DNA of 64,000 bases from Ruminococcus sp. (GCA_020861185.1 JAJBSV010000002.1:1-64000), one strand, 5' to 3'; shown: positions 41,839 to 51,111, counted from the first letter of the stretch. A program made the numbers and translations. The notes: a model not told the origin generated them from the letters alone.

Positions 41839-42891
41839 TCACCGCCTGTAGGAGAGAATTTTGCTGATGGCTTCTTCAAGAAGAATCTTCGGGTCGGCGT
41901 GCTTCGACTTCATGTCGATATCGCACTGGGAGAGAATTCCCAATCCGTAACGAATCTTCTCAAGAGGGATATTCATGCAGTCACGGAAAGCGTTTTTCAC
42001 TGCGAATTCCCTGCCTCGGTATGCAAAGTCACTTACAACATCACTCTGTGAACGGTTGCCTATCACAGCGGTTTTGGCACGGTATAAATCCATGAACGAG
42101 CCGGAAATCACTGAAAGAAGCACAATAGGCTCCGTTTGCCGTGAATATAACTTGTCAAGGATTTTGAAGGCTTCGCTTCCCTTCCCTGACAGGACGGCAC
42201 GGGAGAGCTTATAGGCGTCCGTTTCGAGCTGGTCAGAGACGAGAAGATCAATCATTTCTATCGATATCTCGCCCGAGCCTGCATATGCCGAAAGCTTGTC
42301 AAGCTCGTTGTCTATCATCAAAATACTACAGTTCTGGAGGCTCGCGAGATACTCGGCATTCTTTGGGGACATAAAACAGCCAACGGGGGTGAGTCTGGAA
42401 TTGATATGATTTACGAGCTCGTTCGGCTTCTTCTGCTGGAATTCAGTTACGATTCCGCCGAGCTTGGAGATATGGTCACAGAGTTTCTTGTTCTTCTGAG
42501 TGAGTGCCTTCTTCCCTGCGGCGAGGTCTACGCCGGTTGTGTAGAAGATGAATGTTGTGGTTTCCGGGTCGAGGTCGGAGATGGCTTTGAAAAGTATGTC
42601 CTGCTCGTCTTTTCTGAGATTATCGGCATTGAGGTCGTTGATTAGGGTCACCGTTCTGTCGGCAAATATTGGGAGCGATTCTGCAATATCGGAAAGTTCA
42701 GACGCAGAGAAATCGGCACCGGTTATAAAGTGATAGTTAAGGTCTCTCTGCTCTTTCGGCAGAAGCTTGTCCCGGAGCTTCTTTGCGATGCTTTCAGACG
42801 AGGCGACATCCTTGCCCCAGAAGAAATATACTCCCCGAATATCTCCCTTTCTTATTGACTTTATGAGTTCAGTATCGGATAAATAAGGCAC
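41839..42891 (-). CDS. holA: DNA polymerase III subunit delta
   Basis: 350-residue clamp-loader subunit that opens the sliding clamp. The N-terminus (KGDIRGVYFFWGKD), the middle (LNADNLRKDEQDILFKAI) and the closing helices (ISGSFMDLYRAKTAV) fit HolA. Start: the frame opens at ATG 42933, upstream of the -10 box, so it cannot be transcribed from the promoter found; GTG 42891 lies 5 nt after GGGGGC and gives the usual family N-terminus. First gene of a unit with the toprim, MBOAT and DHHW genes. Confidence 0.88.
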   Translation of the reverse strand: MPYLSDTELIKSIRKGDIRGVYFFWGKDVASSESIAKKLRDKLLPKEQRDLNYHFITGADFSASELSDIAESLPIFADRTVTLINDLNADNLRKDEQDILFKAISDLDPETTTFIFYTTGVDLAAGKKALTQKNKKLCDHISKLGGIVTEFQQKKPNELVNHINSRLTPVGCFMSPKNAEYLASLQNCSILMIDNELDKLSAYAGSGEISIEMIDLLVSDQLETDAYKLSRAVLSGKGSEAFKILDKLYSRQTEPIVLLSVISGSFMDLYRAKTAVIGNRSQSDVVSDFAYRGREFAVKNAFRDCMNIPLEKIRYGLGILSQCDIDMKSKHADPKILLEEAISKILSYRR

Positions 42892-42921
42892 ACAGAAGCC
42901 CCCAATCTCATTGATGCAACC

Positions 42922-42950
42922 ATTATAATACATTATCGCCCGATTTGCAA
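42922..42950 (-). promoter_or_regulatory. promoter of holA unit
   Basis: Minus strand TTGCAA, 17-bp spacer, TATAAT. Its -35 box is separated by a single base from the -35 box of the divergent promoter. Confidence 0.75.
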
Positions 42951-42951
42951 G

Positions 42952-42980
42952 TTGACTTTATCGCAAAAGCGGATTATAAT
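42952..42980 (+). promoter_or_regulatory. promoter of the 43-kb lipoprotein gene
   Basis: TTGACT, 17-bp spacer, TATAAT, divergent and back-to-back with the holA promoter. Confidence 0.75.
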
Positions 42981-43022
42981 GATATGTAGCGCAACTTTTT
43001 ATAGCAAGGATTTGAAAACACT

Positions 43023-44027
43023 ATGAAAATTAAAAATATACTTATCATGATTACGGCGATGGTTCTCGGGCTGTCGCTCTGCGGGTGCTCGATGACAAGC
43101 AACATAAGCACAGACGCAAATATGGACTTTGATCAATACGGCGAGGGCTATCCTCAGATTGCGGATGGCGACGACGCTTACTACTATGCTGACGGCGAAA
43201 ATATCTTCACCTACTACACCGACACGGAAGAAACAGCAGTCTATTGCGAAGGCTTCGGAAGCATAGACTATCTCGGCTACTATGACGGCGGGGTTTATGC
43301 CGTCAGCGACAACACGCTTTATTCCGTCTCCGAGAACATCAAGGTAAAGCAGTTTGAGATTTCCGAAGCCGGGAATCTCAGCGGCAGGCAATATGTCATG
43401 CACTCGGGCTGGCTTATAGTCTGCGGAATTTCGGACGATGCGACCGGAGAGGTGCTGACATATTCTCTTGAATCAGGAGAGTATGAGATGGTCTACGAAC
43501 TTGCAGAAGCCGACTATGTCAAAGTCTGCCCTTACTCGGATGTTTTGTATATACTATCCGGCAATTCCGAGCTGACCGAGCTCTGCGGGTATGATTTGGA
43601 ATCTTCGGAGACGAGCGTGCTCTACAGCTCCGGAGATTACGTGTTTACAGACCCGTTCTTCAGGGTGACCGTTGAGGCGGCATACATGAGCGAAGACGGA
43701 GCGATATATGCTTATGACGTAACGACCGGCGAGATTGCGATATCTTTTGATTTCAATGCGGACGATACGACGGCTTATGAAATCGGCGGAATTGCCGAAT
43801 ATTACGTCTTCGCAGGGTACAGCGACGACAGCGGATATCACCTCTATGTCAAGGACATCTACGGAAACGACAAGATTGTAACCGACATCGCGCTTTCGGA
43901 CGAGATTGAAGCCGTTATTTGCGGAAATGACAGTCAGAGAGTGTTTGTTTGGGTAAATCCCGGTTCAAGTGACGGTTCGGTTATTGCCGTGAACTTCTTA
44001 AACGGCGACTTCCAGACTCTGTGGTAA
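43023..44027 (+). CDS. lipoprotein with probable beta-propeller fold
   Basis: Not recognised as a named family. 334 residues; the signal peptide ends in the lipobox SLCGCS (Cys22), so it is anchored on the outer membrane face. The mature part is acidic and rich in Tyr/Asp with repeated short strands of the kind DGxxYxxxxx(N)xxYxxxxEN, suggesting a WD/PQQ/DUF5050-like propeller. It has its own promoter. The gene after it (prfB) has a separate promoter, so it is monocistronic. The binding partner is unknown. Confidence 0.7.
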   Translation: MKIKNILIMITAMVLGLSLCGCSMTSNISTDANMDFDQYGEGYPQIADGDDAYYYADGENIFTYYTDTEETAVYCEGFGSIDYLGYYDGGVYAVSDNTLYSVSENIKVKQFEISEAGNLSGRQYVMHSGWLIVCGISDDATGEVLTYSLESGEYEMVYELAEADYVKVCPYSDVLYILSGNSELTELCGYDLESSETSVLYSSGDYVFTDPFFRVTVEAAYMSEDGAIYAYDVTTGEIAISFDFNADDTTAYEIGGIAEYYVFAGYSDDSGYHLYVKDIYGNDKIVTDIALSDEIEAVICGNDSQRVFVWVNPGSSDGSVIAVNFLNGDFQTLW

Positions 44028-44057
44028 CCGCGCCGGCGGGAAATGTTGAAATATCCC

Positions 44058-44086
44058 TTGAAATAAGTGCGAAGATATGATACAAT
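44058..44086 (+). promoter_or_regulatory. promoter of prfB
   Basis: TTGAAA, 17-bp spacer, TACAAT, about 35 nt before the start codon. Confidence 0.7.
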
Positions 44087-44127
44087 AACGCACGGACAAA
44101 TTATATTAAAATACCACGGAGGAAAAT

Positions 44128-45246
44128 ATGCTTTTGATAGATGAACTCAGCCGCAGGCTGAACGAATACCGCCCGAAGCTTTCGGAGCTCCACAAGGCCC
44201 TCAACATCGAGGCGGCAAAGGAAGAAATTGAACAGTTACACAACAAAGCGGCGGAGCCCGGCTTCTGGGACGACATGGAGAAGTCACAGAAGATTCTGCA
44301 GAGGACGAAGTCGCTTGAGAATGCAGTTGAGAACGACCGCAAGCTCTTCTCTCAGGCGGACGACATCGAGACCATGATTGAGATGTACACTGAGGACGGC
44401 GACGAGGAGCTTCTTACGGAAATCGAATCGGAGCTTGACGAGTTCTCAAGCAAGATAGATCAGTTGACGCTCTCTACCCTTCTTACCGGCGAATACGACC
44501 ACTCAAACGCAATTCTTAATTTCCATGCGGGAGCAGGCGGAACCGAGGCTCAGGACTGGACAGAGATGTTACTCAGAATGTACACCCGTTGGGGCGAGGC
44601 GCACGGATACAAAGTGTCGGTTCTCGACGTACTTGATGGCACCGACGCGGGAATCAAGAGTGCTTCGGTTATTATCGAGGGCGAGAATGCCTATGGATAC
44701 TTGAAGAGTGAGGCGGGAGTTCATAGGCTTGTCAGAATTTCGCCGTTTGATGCGGCGGGAGCCCGGCACACATCCTTCTCAGCGGTCGAGGTCATGCCGG
44801 AAATCAACGACGACATGAGCGTTGAAATCAGACCCGAGGACATCAAGATGGACGTCTTCCGCTCGAGCGGCGCAGGCGGACAGCATATCAACAAGACGAG
44901 CTCAGCAGTCAGACTGACGCACATCCCGACAGGAATCGTAACGTCATGCCAGACCCAGAGAAGTCAGGTCCAGAACCGCGACTACGCCATGAAGATGCTC
45001 GTTGCGAAGTTGGTTGAAATCAAGGAACGCGAACACCTCGCCAAAATCGAGGACATCAAGGGCGTCCAGAAGGAAATCGCCTGGGGCTCGCAGATTCGCT
45101 CCTACGTCTTCATGCCCTACACCCTCGTCAAAGACCACCGCACCGGCTACGAAAACGGCAACGTTCAGGCAGTCATGGACGGAGAGCTTGACGGGTTCAT
45201 AAACGCTTATCTTAAAGCTCTTTCGAGCGGGACGCTGGAGAAGTAA
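44128..45246 (+). CDS. prfB: peptide chain release factor 2
   Basis: 372 residues; releases peptides at UGA and UAA. The stop-recognition tripeptide SPF is at 205-207, the catalytic GGQ at 250-252 (SSGAGGQHINKTSSAVR). The protein is in one frame from ATG 44128: the CUU-UGA-C programmed frameshift found early in most bacterial prfB genes is missing, so RF2 level is not autoregulated that way. GGAGG precedes the ATG. Monocistronic with promoter and terminator. Confidence 0.95.
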   Translation: MLLIDELSRRLNEYRPKLSELHKALNIEAAKEEIEQLHNKAAEPGFWDDMEKSQKILQRTKSLENAVENDRKLFSQADDIETMIEMYTEDGDEELLTEIESELDEFSSKIDQLTLSTLLTGEYDHSNAILNFHAGAGGTEAQDWTEMLLRMYTRWGEAHGYKVSVLDVLDGTDAGIKSASVIIEGENAYGYLKSEAGVHRLVRISPFDAAGARHTSFSAVEVMPEINDDMSVEIRPEDIKMDVFRSSGAGGQHINKTSSAVRLTHIPTGIVTSCQTQRSQVQNRDYAMKMLVAKLVEIKEREHLAKIEDIKGVQKEIAWGSQIRSYVFMPYTLVKDHRTGYENGNVQAVMDGELDGFINAYLKALSSGTLEK

Positions 45247-45257
45247 TTCGGACATAA

Positions 45258-45296
45258 TAAAAGCACGGCAGAGTTTCGGCTCACCGTGCTTTTTAT
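45258..45296. terminator. bidirectional terminator between prfB and a serine hydrolase gene
   Basis: AAAAGCACGG and CCGTGCTTTT form a 10-bp stem, with T-runs on both strands. Confidence 0.85.
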
Positions 45297-45304
45297 TGCT
45301 TTTA

Positions 45305-46483
45305 TTACAGGTTCAAATCGCTTCTGACGGCATTGATGAGCTTTCTTGTCAAGCCGCAGGTGCCGCAGTCTACTCTTTGCATGCCGATGAGGATTGTGAG
45401 ACCGCTTTCGGGGCTGTTCGAGAAGTAGGGTCCGAGCCATCCATCCCAGCCGTACTCACCTTTTTCGGCGAAGATGAGAGCCTGACCGGGGTCAACGCAG
45501 TTGCGCATCAGGTTGCCGTAGCTGTAGCCGCGGAGCCCGCCCCAGTGCTCGCTTAAGTCCTTCTGTTGCCAAGGCATGAGGCTTGCGGACGTCATGTATT
45601 TAACGGCGGCTTTTGAGAGGATTCTGTGTCCGTTATATTCGCCGCCGTTCTGGAGCATGGTGGCGAACTTGGCGTAGTCGTCGAGGGTCGAGACGAGTCC
45701 CGCACCGCCCGATTCGAACTCAGGCGGCTTTACCATCGAGTATCTGATTCCGAGGTGGTTTCTGTCCTTGTCCTCTTCCTCGATGCGCCATTTTTCGTAG
45801 TTGGTGCGATATATCTTCGAGAGTCTCGGCTGTTTCTCCGGCGGAACCCAGAAGCCGGTGTCGACCATGCCGAGGGACTCAAAAATCTCTTTTTCAAGGA
45901 ATTCGCCGAATTTCATGCCGGAAATAAGCTCGACAACCGCTCCCAAGATATCTGCAGACGAACCGTACATAAACTTTTCGCCCGGGTCGAAGCTCAAATC
46001 GCACTCGGCGATACGCTTTGCAAATTCCATAGTCGTCATCGGGTTGTCGCCGGCGATGCGCTGACCGAGCTCCCAGAAGACCTCCGAGACCTGTTGCTCG
46101 GCGATGCCCTCTCCGGGATAAGGGATTCCCGAGGTCATGTTGAGCAAATCTTTTACCATAATCTCGTTCTGTGTTTTCACGCGCTTGCCATCCTTATAGG
46201 TATAGGCGGGCTTGAAGCCCGGGAAGAACCAGCAGAGGCAGTTCGAGATGTCGAGGAGTCCCCTGTCCGCTAAAATCATGACTGCGGCGGCGGTTATCGG
46301 CTTGCTCATTGAGTAAAGGCGCATTATTGTGTCTCTCGAGAACGGCACCTTGTTTTCCATATCCCTGTAGCCGAAATCCTCGTAGATAAGCTCTTTGCCG
46401 TTCTGCAGGACGAGCATATTCATGCCGGCGGTGAAGCGATTATCCTCGCACTCCTGCCGCATTATTTCTTTATAATTATTCAT
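45305..46483 (-). CDS. beta-lactamase-family serine hydrolase
   Basis: 392 residues, class C beta-lactamase/esterase fold (PF00144 type). The nucleophile motif SMSK is at 58-61 (RLYSMSKPITAAAVM), with YGSSADI as the likely second motif. There is no signal peptide, so it is probably a cytoplasmic esterase or peptidase rather than an antibiotic-degrading enzyme. Monocistronic, with a consensus promoter and a good GGGAGGT ribosome site. The substrate is unknown. Confidence 0.85.
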   Translation of the reverse strand: MNNYKEIMRQECEDNRFTAGMNMLVLQNGKELIYEDFGYRDMENKVPFSRDTIMRLYSMSKPITAAAVMILADRGLLDISNCLCWFFPGFKPAYTYKDGKRVKTQNEIMVKDLLNMTSGIPYPGEGIAEQQVSEVFWELGQRIAGDNPMTTMEFAKRIAECDLSFDPGEKFMYGSSADILGAVVELISGMKFGEFLEKEIFESLGMVDTGFWVPPEKQPRLSKIYRTNYEKWRIEEEDKDRNHLGIRYSMVKPPEFESGGAGLVSTLDDYAKFATMLQNGGEYNGHRILSKAAVKYMTSASLMPWQQKDLSEHWGGLRGYSYGNLMRNCVDPGQALIFAEKGEYGWDGWLGPYFSNSPESGLTILIGMQRVDCGTCGLTRKLINAVRSDLNL

Positions 46484-46517
46484 TCTTTGACCTCCCGGAA
46501 ATATTTAAGCTGTTTCA

Positions 46518-46546
46518 ATTATATACCTGCGGGAGGTTGATGTCAA
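46518..46546 (-). promoter_or_regulatory. promoter of the serine hydrolase gene
   Basis: Minus strand TTGACA, 17-bp spacer, TATAAT: full consensus. Confidence 0.8.
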
Positions 46547-46565
46547 CGAAATTCTCTTAAAATAC

Positions 46566-46594
46566 TTGAACTTGGGAAGATTTTAGAGTACAAT
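46566..46594 (+). promoter_or_regulatory. promoter of rnhA
   Basis: TTGAAC, 17-bp spacer, TACAAT, divergent from the hydrolase promoter 19 bp away. Confidence 0.65.
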
Positions 46595-46620
46595 AGCTCT
46601 TATGAAATGGCGGTGACAAT

Positions 46621-47076
46621 TTGAAAACTGTTAATATATACACCGACGGGGCTTGCTCAGGGAATCCGGGAGCCGGAGGTTGGGGCGCAATACTTGAATA
46701 CAAGGGATTCAAGAAAGAGATGAGCGGTGCTGAGGAATCCACTACAAACAACCGCATGGAGCTTTCTGCGGCGGTCTATGCCCTGGAAGCGTTGAACGAG
46801 CCGTGCAAGGTTATTCTCACGACCGATTCGCAATATCTCGTGAACGGCATGACAAAGGGTTGGGCGAAGTCATGGAAGAAGAACGGCTGGATTAAGTCGG
46901 ACAAAAAGCCCGCTCTCAATTCCGACCTATGGGAGAGGCTTCTTGAGCTCGACGGGATTCATGATATAAAATTCGTCTGGGTCAAGGGGCATGCAGGGCA
47001 CCCAGAAAACGAGCGGTGCGACCGACTGGCGGTCGGAGCATACACCAGGCTGAAAGAAGGGCTCAAGAATGGATAA
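46621..47076 (+). CDS. rnhA: ribonuclease HI
   Basis: 151-residue enzyme that cuts the RNA strand of RNA-DNA hybrids. The four acidic residues are present: [20 protein letters not shown] and ERCDRLA. Length matches E. coli RNase HI. The start codon is TTG 46621, since no in-frame ATG or GTG gives a full N-terminus and GGCGGTGA lies just before it. The stop overlaps the cysteine desulfurase gene by 8 bp. Confidence 0.93.
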   Translation: MKTVNIYTDGACSGNPGAGGWGAILEYKGFKKEMSGAEESTTNNRMELSAAVYALEALNEPCKVILTTDSQYLVNGMTKGWAKSWKKNGWIKSDKKPALNSDLWERLLELDGIHDIKFVWVKGHAGHPENERCDRLAVGAYTRLKEGLKNG

Positions 47077-48235
47077 GCGTTATATCTATGCCGACAACGC
47101 CGCAACAACAAGGGTTTCGGACAGCGTCTTAAATGCGATGATGCCTTGGTTCCAAAATAACTTTGCGAATCCTTCGGGGCTCTACTCCCCCGCCACCGCT
47201 TCCGCAAAAGCCATAAGGCAGGCAAGAGCGGATATTGCGAAGTGCTTGGGTGCAGAGCCGGGCGAAGTGTTCTTCACCTCCTGCGGAACCGAGGCGGACA
47301 ACTGGGCAATTAAGTCGGCGGTTGAGCTCACGGGCAAGAAAAGAATAATCACCTCAAAGCTTGAACACCATGCGGTATTGAAGACATGCGAATATCTGAA
47401 AACCAAGGGCTGTGAGATTACATATCTCCCCTGCCCCGAAAACGGCATTATCGAGCCTGAGGATTTAAGAAAAGCTATCGGAAATGACGTTGCGATTGTG
47501 AGCATCATGCTTGCGAACAACGAAATCGGGACGATTCAGAAGATTTCGGATATGGCGGAGATTTGCCACGAATACGGCGTACTTATCCACACCGACGCCG
47601 TGCAAGCTATCGGGAATATTCCTGTTGATTTCAAGGCTCTGGGCGTGGACATGCTCTCCCTTTCGGGACACAAGATTCACGCTCCAAAGGGCATCGGGGC
47701 TCTTGTTGTCAGGAAAGGCATCAATCTGCCGTCGTTTATCCACGGCGGCAAGCAGGAGGTCGGCAAGCATGCCGGAACGGAGAACGTCCCCTACATAATG
47801 GGGCTCAGGCAGGCTATCTTGGATGCGACTATGGATATACAGAAGCGTTCGGAGTATGTTCTGTCTCTCAGAGAAAGGCTCATCGACGGGCTTCTTAAGA
47901 TTGAGAAGACGAGGCTCAACGGCGACAGAAACAACCGGCTTCCGGGCAATGCAAACATTTCGTTCTATGGGATTGAAGGCGAGAGCCTTGCACTGCTTCT
48001 TGACATGAAGGGTATCTGCGTTTCGTCAGGTTCAGCTTGCACAACAGGCGACACCGAGCCGTCGCATGTTCTCAAGGCTATCGGGATGACGGACGAATGG
48101 GCGAAGGGTGCGCTCAGGATTACATTTTCGGAAGACAATACCGTAGAAGATGTCGACTATATTGTCGAGATGATTACTGAGATAGTGGAGAAGCTGAGAG
48201 CTTCGAGCACGCTCTGGAAGAAAACAGCCCTGTAA
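47069..48235 (+). CDS. cysteine desulfurase (NifS/IscS family)
   Basis: 388-residue PLP enzyme that takes sulfur from cysteine for Fe-S clusters or thio-modification. PLP Lys202 lies in [12 protein letters not shown], and the catalytic Cys324 in SSGSACTTG on the mobile loop. It overlaps rnhA and ends in a clear terminator; no scaffold gene (iscU) or regulator (iscR) is adjacent, so its target is not shown by context. The window contains a second desulfurase at 52.4 kb that is more clearly tied to tRNA thiolation, so this one may serve Fe-S assembly. Confidence 0.9.
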   Translation: MDKRYIYADNAATTRVSDSVLNAMMPWFQNNFANPSGLYSPATASAKAIRQARADIAKCLGAEPGEVFFTSCGTEADNWAIKSAVELTGKKRIITSKLEHHAVLKTCEYLKTKGCEITYLPCPENGIIEPEDLRKAIGNDVAIVSIMLANNEIGTIQKISDMAEICHEYGVLIHTDAVQAIGNIPVDFKALGVDMLSLSGHKIHAPKGIGALVVRKGINLPSFIHGGKQEVGKHAGTENVPYIMGLRQAILDATMDIQKRSEYVLSLRERLIDGLLKIEKTRLNGDRNNRLPGNANISFYGIEGESLALLLDMKGICVSSGSACTTGDTEPSHVLKAIGMTDEWAKGALRITFSEDNTVEDVDYIVEMITEIVEKLRASSTLWKKTAL

Positions 48236-48242
48236 CTTTAAA

Positions 48243-48276
48243 AGCCCCTGCATTTTCATGCAAGGGCTTTTTGCTA
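48243..48276 (+). terminator. terminator of rnhA-desulfurase
   Basis: AAAGCCCCTGCA and TGCAAGGGCTTT form the stem, followed by TTGC. Confidence 0.85.
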
Positions 48277-48289
48277 CCGAATTATCATT

Positions 48290-50005
48290 TTATGTATTTG
48301 AAAGAGTATACAAAGAGTAAAACAGTCCGTTTTCCTGCATGAGAGACGCAAAGTCGCCCTGCTCTTCGATTCTGCCTTCCCTTAAGACAAAGATTTCGTC
48401 GTATAACTTCAATATGCTTTCTTCGAGACGATGAGTAACTGTTACGCTGGTGACGTCATCAAGATTAAGTATAGATTCGTTGACGCTCTTGGCGGTTTCG
48501 GCGTCGAGAGCGGCGGTGGCTTCGTCGACGAGAAGAACCGGAGTGCCTTTGAGGAGGCATCTTGCAATCGAGATTCTCTGGCGTTCACCACCGGAGAGAC
48601 CGTTGCCGTTTTCGCCACAGATGTAGTCATAGCTCTTTTCTGAAATAAGCTTGTCGAGACCCGCACGCTCGGCGGCTGTCTTAACATCTTTCTCGGGGAA
48701 ATCACCAAACATAGTGATATTGTTCTTGATGGTGTCGTTGAAGCAGAAAACGTCCTGACCGATAAGGCTCATGACATCATAGAGGCTGTCGGCATTGACA
48801 TCTCTGAGCTCATGACCGTCAATGGTGATGGAGCCGGTATAGGTGGAATTTGCACCCATCAGGAGATTGAGAAGCGTTGACTTGCCGCTTCCCGACATTC
48901 CGACAATGGCGTATCTGCCGCCTTTTCTGAGATTCAGATTGATGCCGTTGAGAATAGTATCATCGCCGTAGCCGAAGGATACATCTTTGAGGGCGATTTC
49001 GTTTTTGAGGTCTGCATCTATCTTCAAGCCATCATTGCGGACATTTTCTTCGGCGACCTCGGACATCTTAACAACCAGAGCCTTAGCGGATTTGATTCCG
49101 GCGAAAAGCTGAGGGAGCTCACGAATCGGGCTGACGAGGTAGTTCGCACCGTTTGCGAATATGAGAACCGTACCGACGGTAATGTTGCCTCTGAGCGCCA
49201 AGAAAGTCGCTACTGAAAACAGTCCCATTTGCATGAAGAGCGATGCGGCTATCGCAGAGACATACATAAGTCTTTGGTACCAGCGGCGGGAGAATTTCTT
49301 GTCCTCAAGCTGTTCGTTCTCGCTTGAAAATACAGTTTTGACTCTCGATTCCGCCTTGAAGCTCTTGATGACTGAGAAGCCTCGAAGCAAGTCCTGAAGC
49401 GAACCGACAAACTTCTCGTTCTGTTCACTGACAGCTTTTTCGTTTTCCGCCATCTTCCCTCCCATTGAGATTGCGACTACCAAAGGCAGTATGCAAAGAA
49501 CAATAGAAACCACCGTCAGAACAGGGCTATAGTACATCAGCAAACAGAGCGTTGCGACGAAAAGGAACAGGTCAAAGACGACATCGAAGATATTGGCAAG
49601 ATACTTATCTTCGATTGCAGTCACGTCATTCGTGAGAACTGAGAGATATCTGCCGGTGTTTTCTTTTGAGAATGCCGAGATTGCTTTTGCAGTGAGCTTG
49701 CCATAGCAGAAATTGCGATAATTCCTGACGGCTTTCTGGATGAAACGGGCTTTCAATCTTCCCTCTAAAATACCAAGGATGAAGTAAGCTGCTATTGCGA
49801 CAAGAATCAGAAGCGCTACCCTCAGAAGCTGGGCTTCGGTTCCGTCAGTGATTATGTCCAAGAGCTGTCCTATGAGTACTGTAATAGAGAGATATGCGGC
49901 GGTTAAAAACGGCGTTATTAGTAGCACCAATGCGAATAATAGCTTGTTTCCCTTGTAGAAAGAGCGAAAGTAATCTTTGCTCTTTGGGACTGTTTTGTTT
50001 TCCAT
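48290..50005 (-). CDS. ABC exporter half linked to an XRE regulator
   Basis: 571-residue exporter half: six membrane segments and an ATPase domain. Walker A GMSGSGKST, signature LSGGERQRISIARCL, Walker B VLLVDEATAALDAE and H-loop THRLEE are intact, so it probably acts as a homodimer. The substrate is unknown. GGGAGG precedes ATG 50005. A palindrome overlaps the start of transcription, and an XRE-type regulator is encoded immediately upstream, so controlled expression is likely. Confidence 0.9.
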   Translation of the reverse strand: MENKTVPKSKDYFRSFYKGNKLLFALVLLITPFLTAAYLSITVLIGQLLDIITDGTEAQLLRVALLILVAIAAYFILGILEGRLKARFIQKAVRNYRNFCYGKLTAKAISAFSKENTGRYLSVLTNDVTAIEDKYLANIFDVVFDLFLFVATLCLLMYYSPVLTVVSIVLCILPLVVAISMGGKMAENEKAVSEQNEKFVGSLQDLLRGFSVIKSFKAESRVKTVFSSENEQLEDKKFSRRWYQRLMYVSAIAASLFMQMGLFSVATFLALRGNITVGTVLIFANGANYLVSPIRELPQLFAGIKSAKALVVKMSEVAEENVRNDGLKIDADLKNEIALKDVSFGYGDDTILNGINLNLRKGGRYAIVGMSGSGKSTLLNLLMGANSTYTGSITIDGHELRDVNADSLYDVMSLIGQDVFCFNDTIKNNITMFGDFPEKDVKTAAERAGLDKLISEKSYDYICGENGNGLSGGERQRISIARCLLKGTPVLLVDEATAALDAETAKSVNESILNLDDVTSVTVTHRLEESILKLYDEIFVLREGRIEEQGDFASLMQENGLFYSLYTLSNT

Positions 50006-50027
50006 GATAATTCCTCCCGAGATTTCA

Positions 50028-50043
50028 GTTAGCTTATGCTAAC
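50028..50043. promoter_or_regulatory. palindrome at the start of ABC exporter transcription
   Basis: GTTAGC-TTAT-GCTAAC, a 6+4+6 perfect inverted repeat directly downstream of the -10 box and covering the expected start (about 50041). A bound repressor would block initiation. Confidence 0.55.
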
Positions 50044-50047
50044 CTGT

Positions 50048-50075
50048 ATTATACACTACTTTTTTCTGGTGTCAA
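50048..50075 (-). promoter_or_regulatory. promoter of the ABC exporter gene
   Basis: Minus strand TTGACA, 16-bp spacer, TATAAT. Confidence 0.75.
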
Positions 50076-50082
50076 TAGGTTA

Positions 50083-50961
50083 TTAAATATTTTTAAGGTA
50101 CGGCTTTTTGCGGTTGCAGATGGCACAGTACATGGCACTGTTGCGAAGCAAAATCCATCTGGCTAAGTAAAGAAACGGCACGAGACCGCAATAATCATTC
50201 AAAGAATAAGCCCGGATAGTTTTTGATTCGTACCCAATGTTCATTGCGCCTAACAGTCCGGCGGATTCGAGGTCAGAAAGAATTTCTTCGGCTTCGTCCT
50301 GAGAAATCCCTACTCCTTGCGAAACGGTTGAAGCGTGGATATAGTTGCCACCATCGGAATCACCCGAAGCGAGCCAGAGAACCACCTTCATGGCGTTCTT
50401 TCTGCCGAGTGCCGCAAAAAGCTTGGTGTATTCCTCCTCAGTGGCAAGATTATGCTTGTAACCGCACTCAGGCTCCGGCAGAATCAAGGTCATCGGGCAA
50501 TCCTCTGCGAAGACTGAAAGCATGATGCCGCTATCGTCCGCAACGACTGTGCGGAGCCATGAAATATCGTCGCCGAAGCCCACATTGGCATATGCTGACG
50601 GACGAATCTGGAAGACGGTTTTGTCGGCATCGTCTATAAAGTTCGCCATCGGTTCAAGTCCCGAAAACATTGCCAGAGAGAGCGAAAACAGCTCGTAAAG
50701 CCGCTTATCGCCCGGGATGCTTGAAAGATAGTCCTTTATGGTGTCCGACATGGGTTTTGAATCGTGGGCACTTCTGCCGAAGAGCTCATCTATGGTGACA
50801 CCGAGCTTGTCCGCCAGAATCGGCAGGAGCATAACGTCAGGCGTGCCGCCATTCTCCCACTTGCTCACAGCCTGTGCCGAAACACCAACGGCGTCGCCAA
50901 GCTGTTCCTGAGTGAGTCCCACGCTCCTACGGAGCTTCGAAATCCTTTCGCCTATTGTCAT
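50083..50961 (-). CDS. XRE-family regulator with a second winged-helix region
   Basis: 292 residues. An N-terminal HTH_3 domain (IGERISKLRRSVGLTQEQLGDAVGVSAQAVSKWENG) binds DNA. A middle domain of about 110 residues is unassigned; residues near 180-250 (FAALGRKNAMKVVLWLASGD...DLESAGLL) look like an ArsR-type winged helix. The C-terminus is hydrophobic then CAICNRKK. It probably represses the ABC exporter gene just downstream and its own promoter, both of which have palindromes. AAAGGCGG precedes the ATG. Ligand unknown. Confidence 0.85.
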   Translation of the reverse strand: MTIGERISKLRRSVGLTQEQLGDAVGVSAQAVSKWENGGTPDVMLLPILADKLGVTIDELFGRSAHDSKPMSDTIKDYLSSIPGDKRLYELFSLSLAMFSGLEPMANFIDDADKTVFQIRPSAYANVGFGDDISWLRTVVADDSGIMLSVFAEDCPMTLILPEPECGYKHNLATEEEYTKLFAALGRKNAMKVVLWLASGDSDGGNYIHASTVSQGVGISQDEAEEILSDLESAGLLGAMNIGYESKTIRAYSLNDYCGLVPFLYLARWILLRNSAMYCAICNRKKPYLKNI

Positions 50962-50983
50962 GATTGTAGCCGCCTTTCATGTT

Positions 50984-51011
50984 ACGCATTTATGCGTGTG
51001 CATTTATGCAC
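50984..51011. promoter_or_regulatory. tandem palindromes in the XRE gene leader
   Basis: ACGCATTTATGCGT and GTGCATTTATGCAC are abutting 14-bp perfect inverted repeats sharing GCATTTATGC. A third palindrome, ATCTCGAGAT, lies at 51017-51026. All fall between the -10 box and the start codon, as expected for autoregulation. Confidence 0.55.
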
Positions 51012-51032
51012 ATGTTATCTCGAGATGGTTGT

Positions 51033-51061
51033 ATTATATCACAATCGTTGGTTGAGCGCAA
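51033..51061 (-). promoter_or_regulatory. promoter of the XRE regulator gene
   Basis: Minus strand TTGCGC, 17-bp spacer, TATAAT. Confidence 0.65.
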
Positions 51062-51111
51062 CGGAGTTGATTTTGCATTAATTCAACTGTTGGTTGTACT
51101 CATGCAAATAA

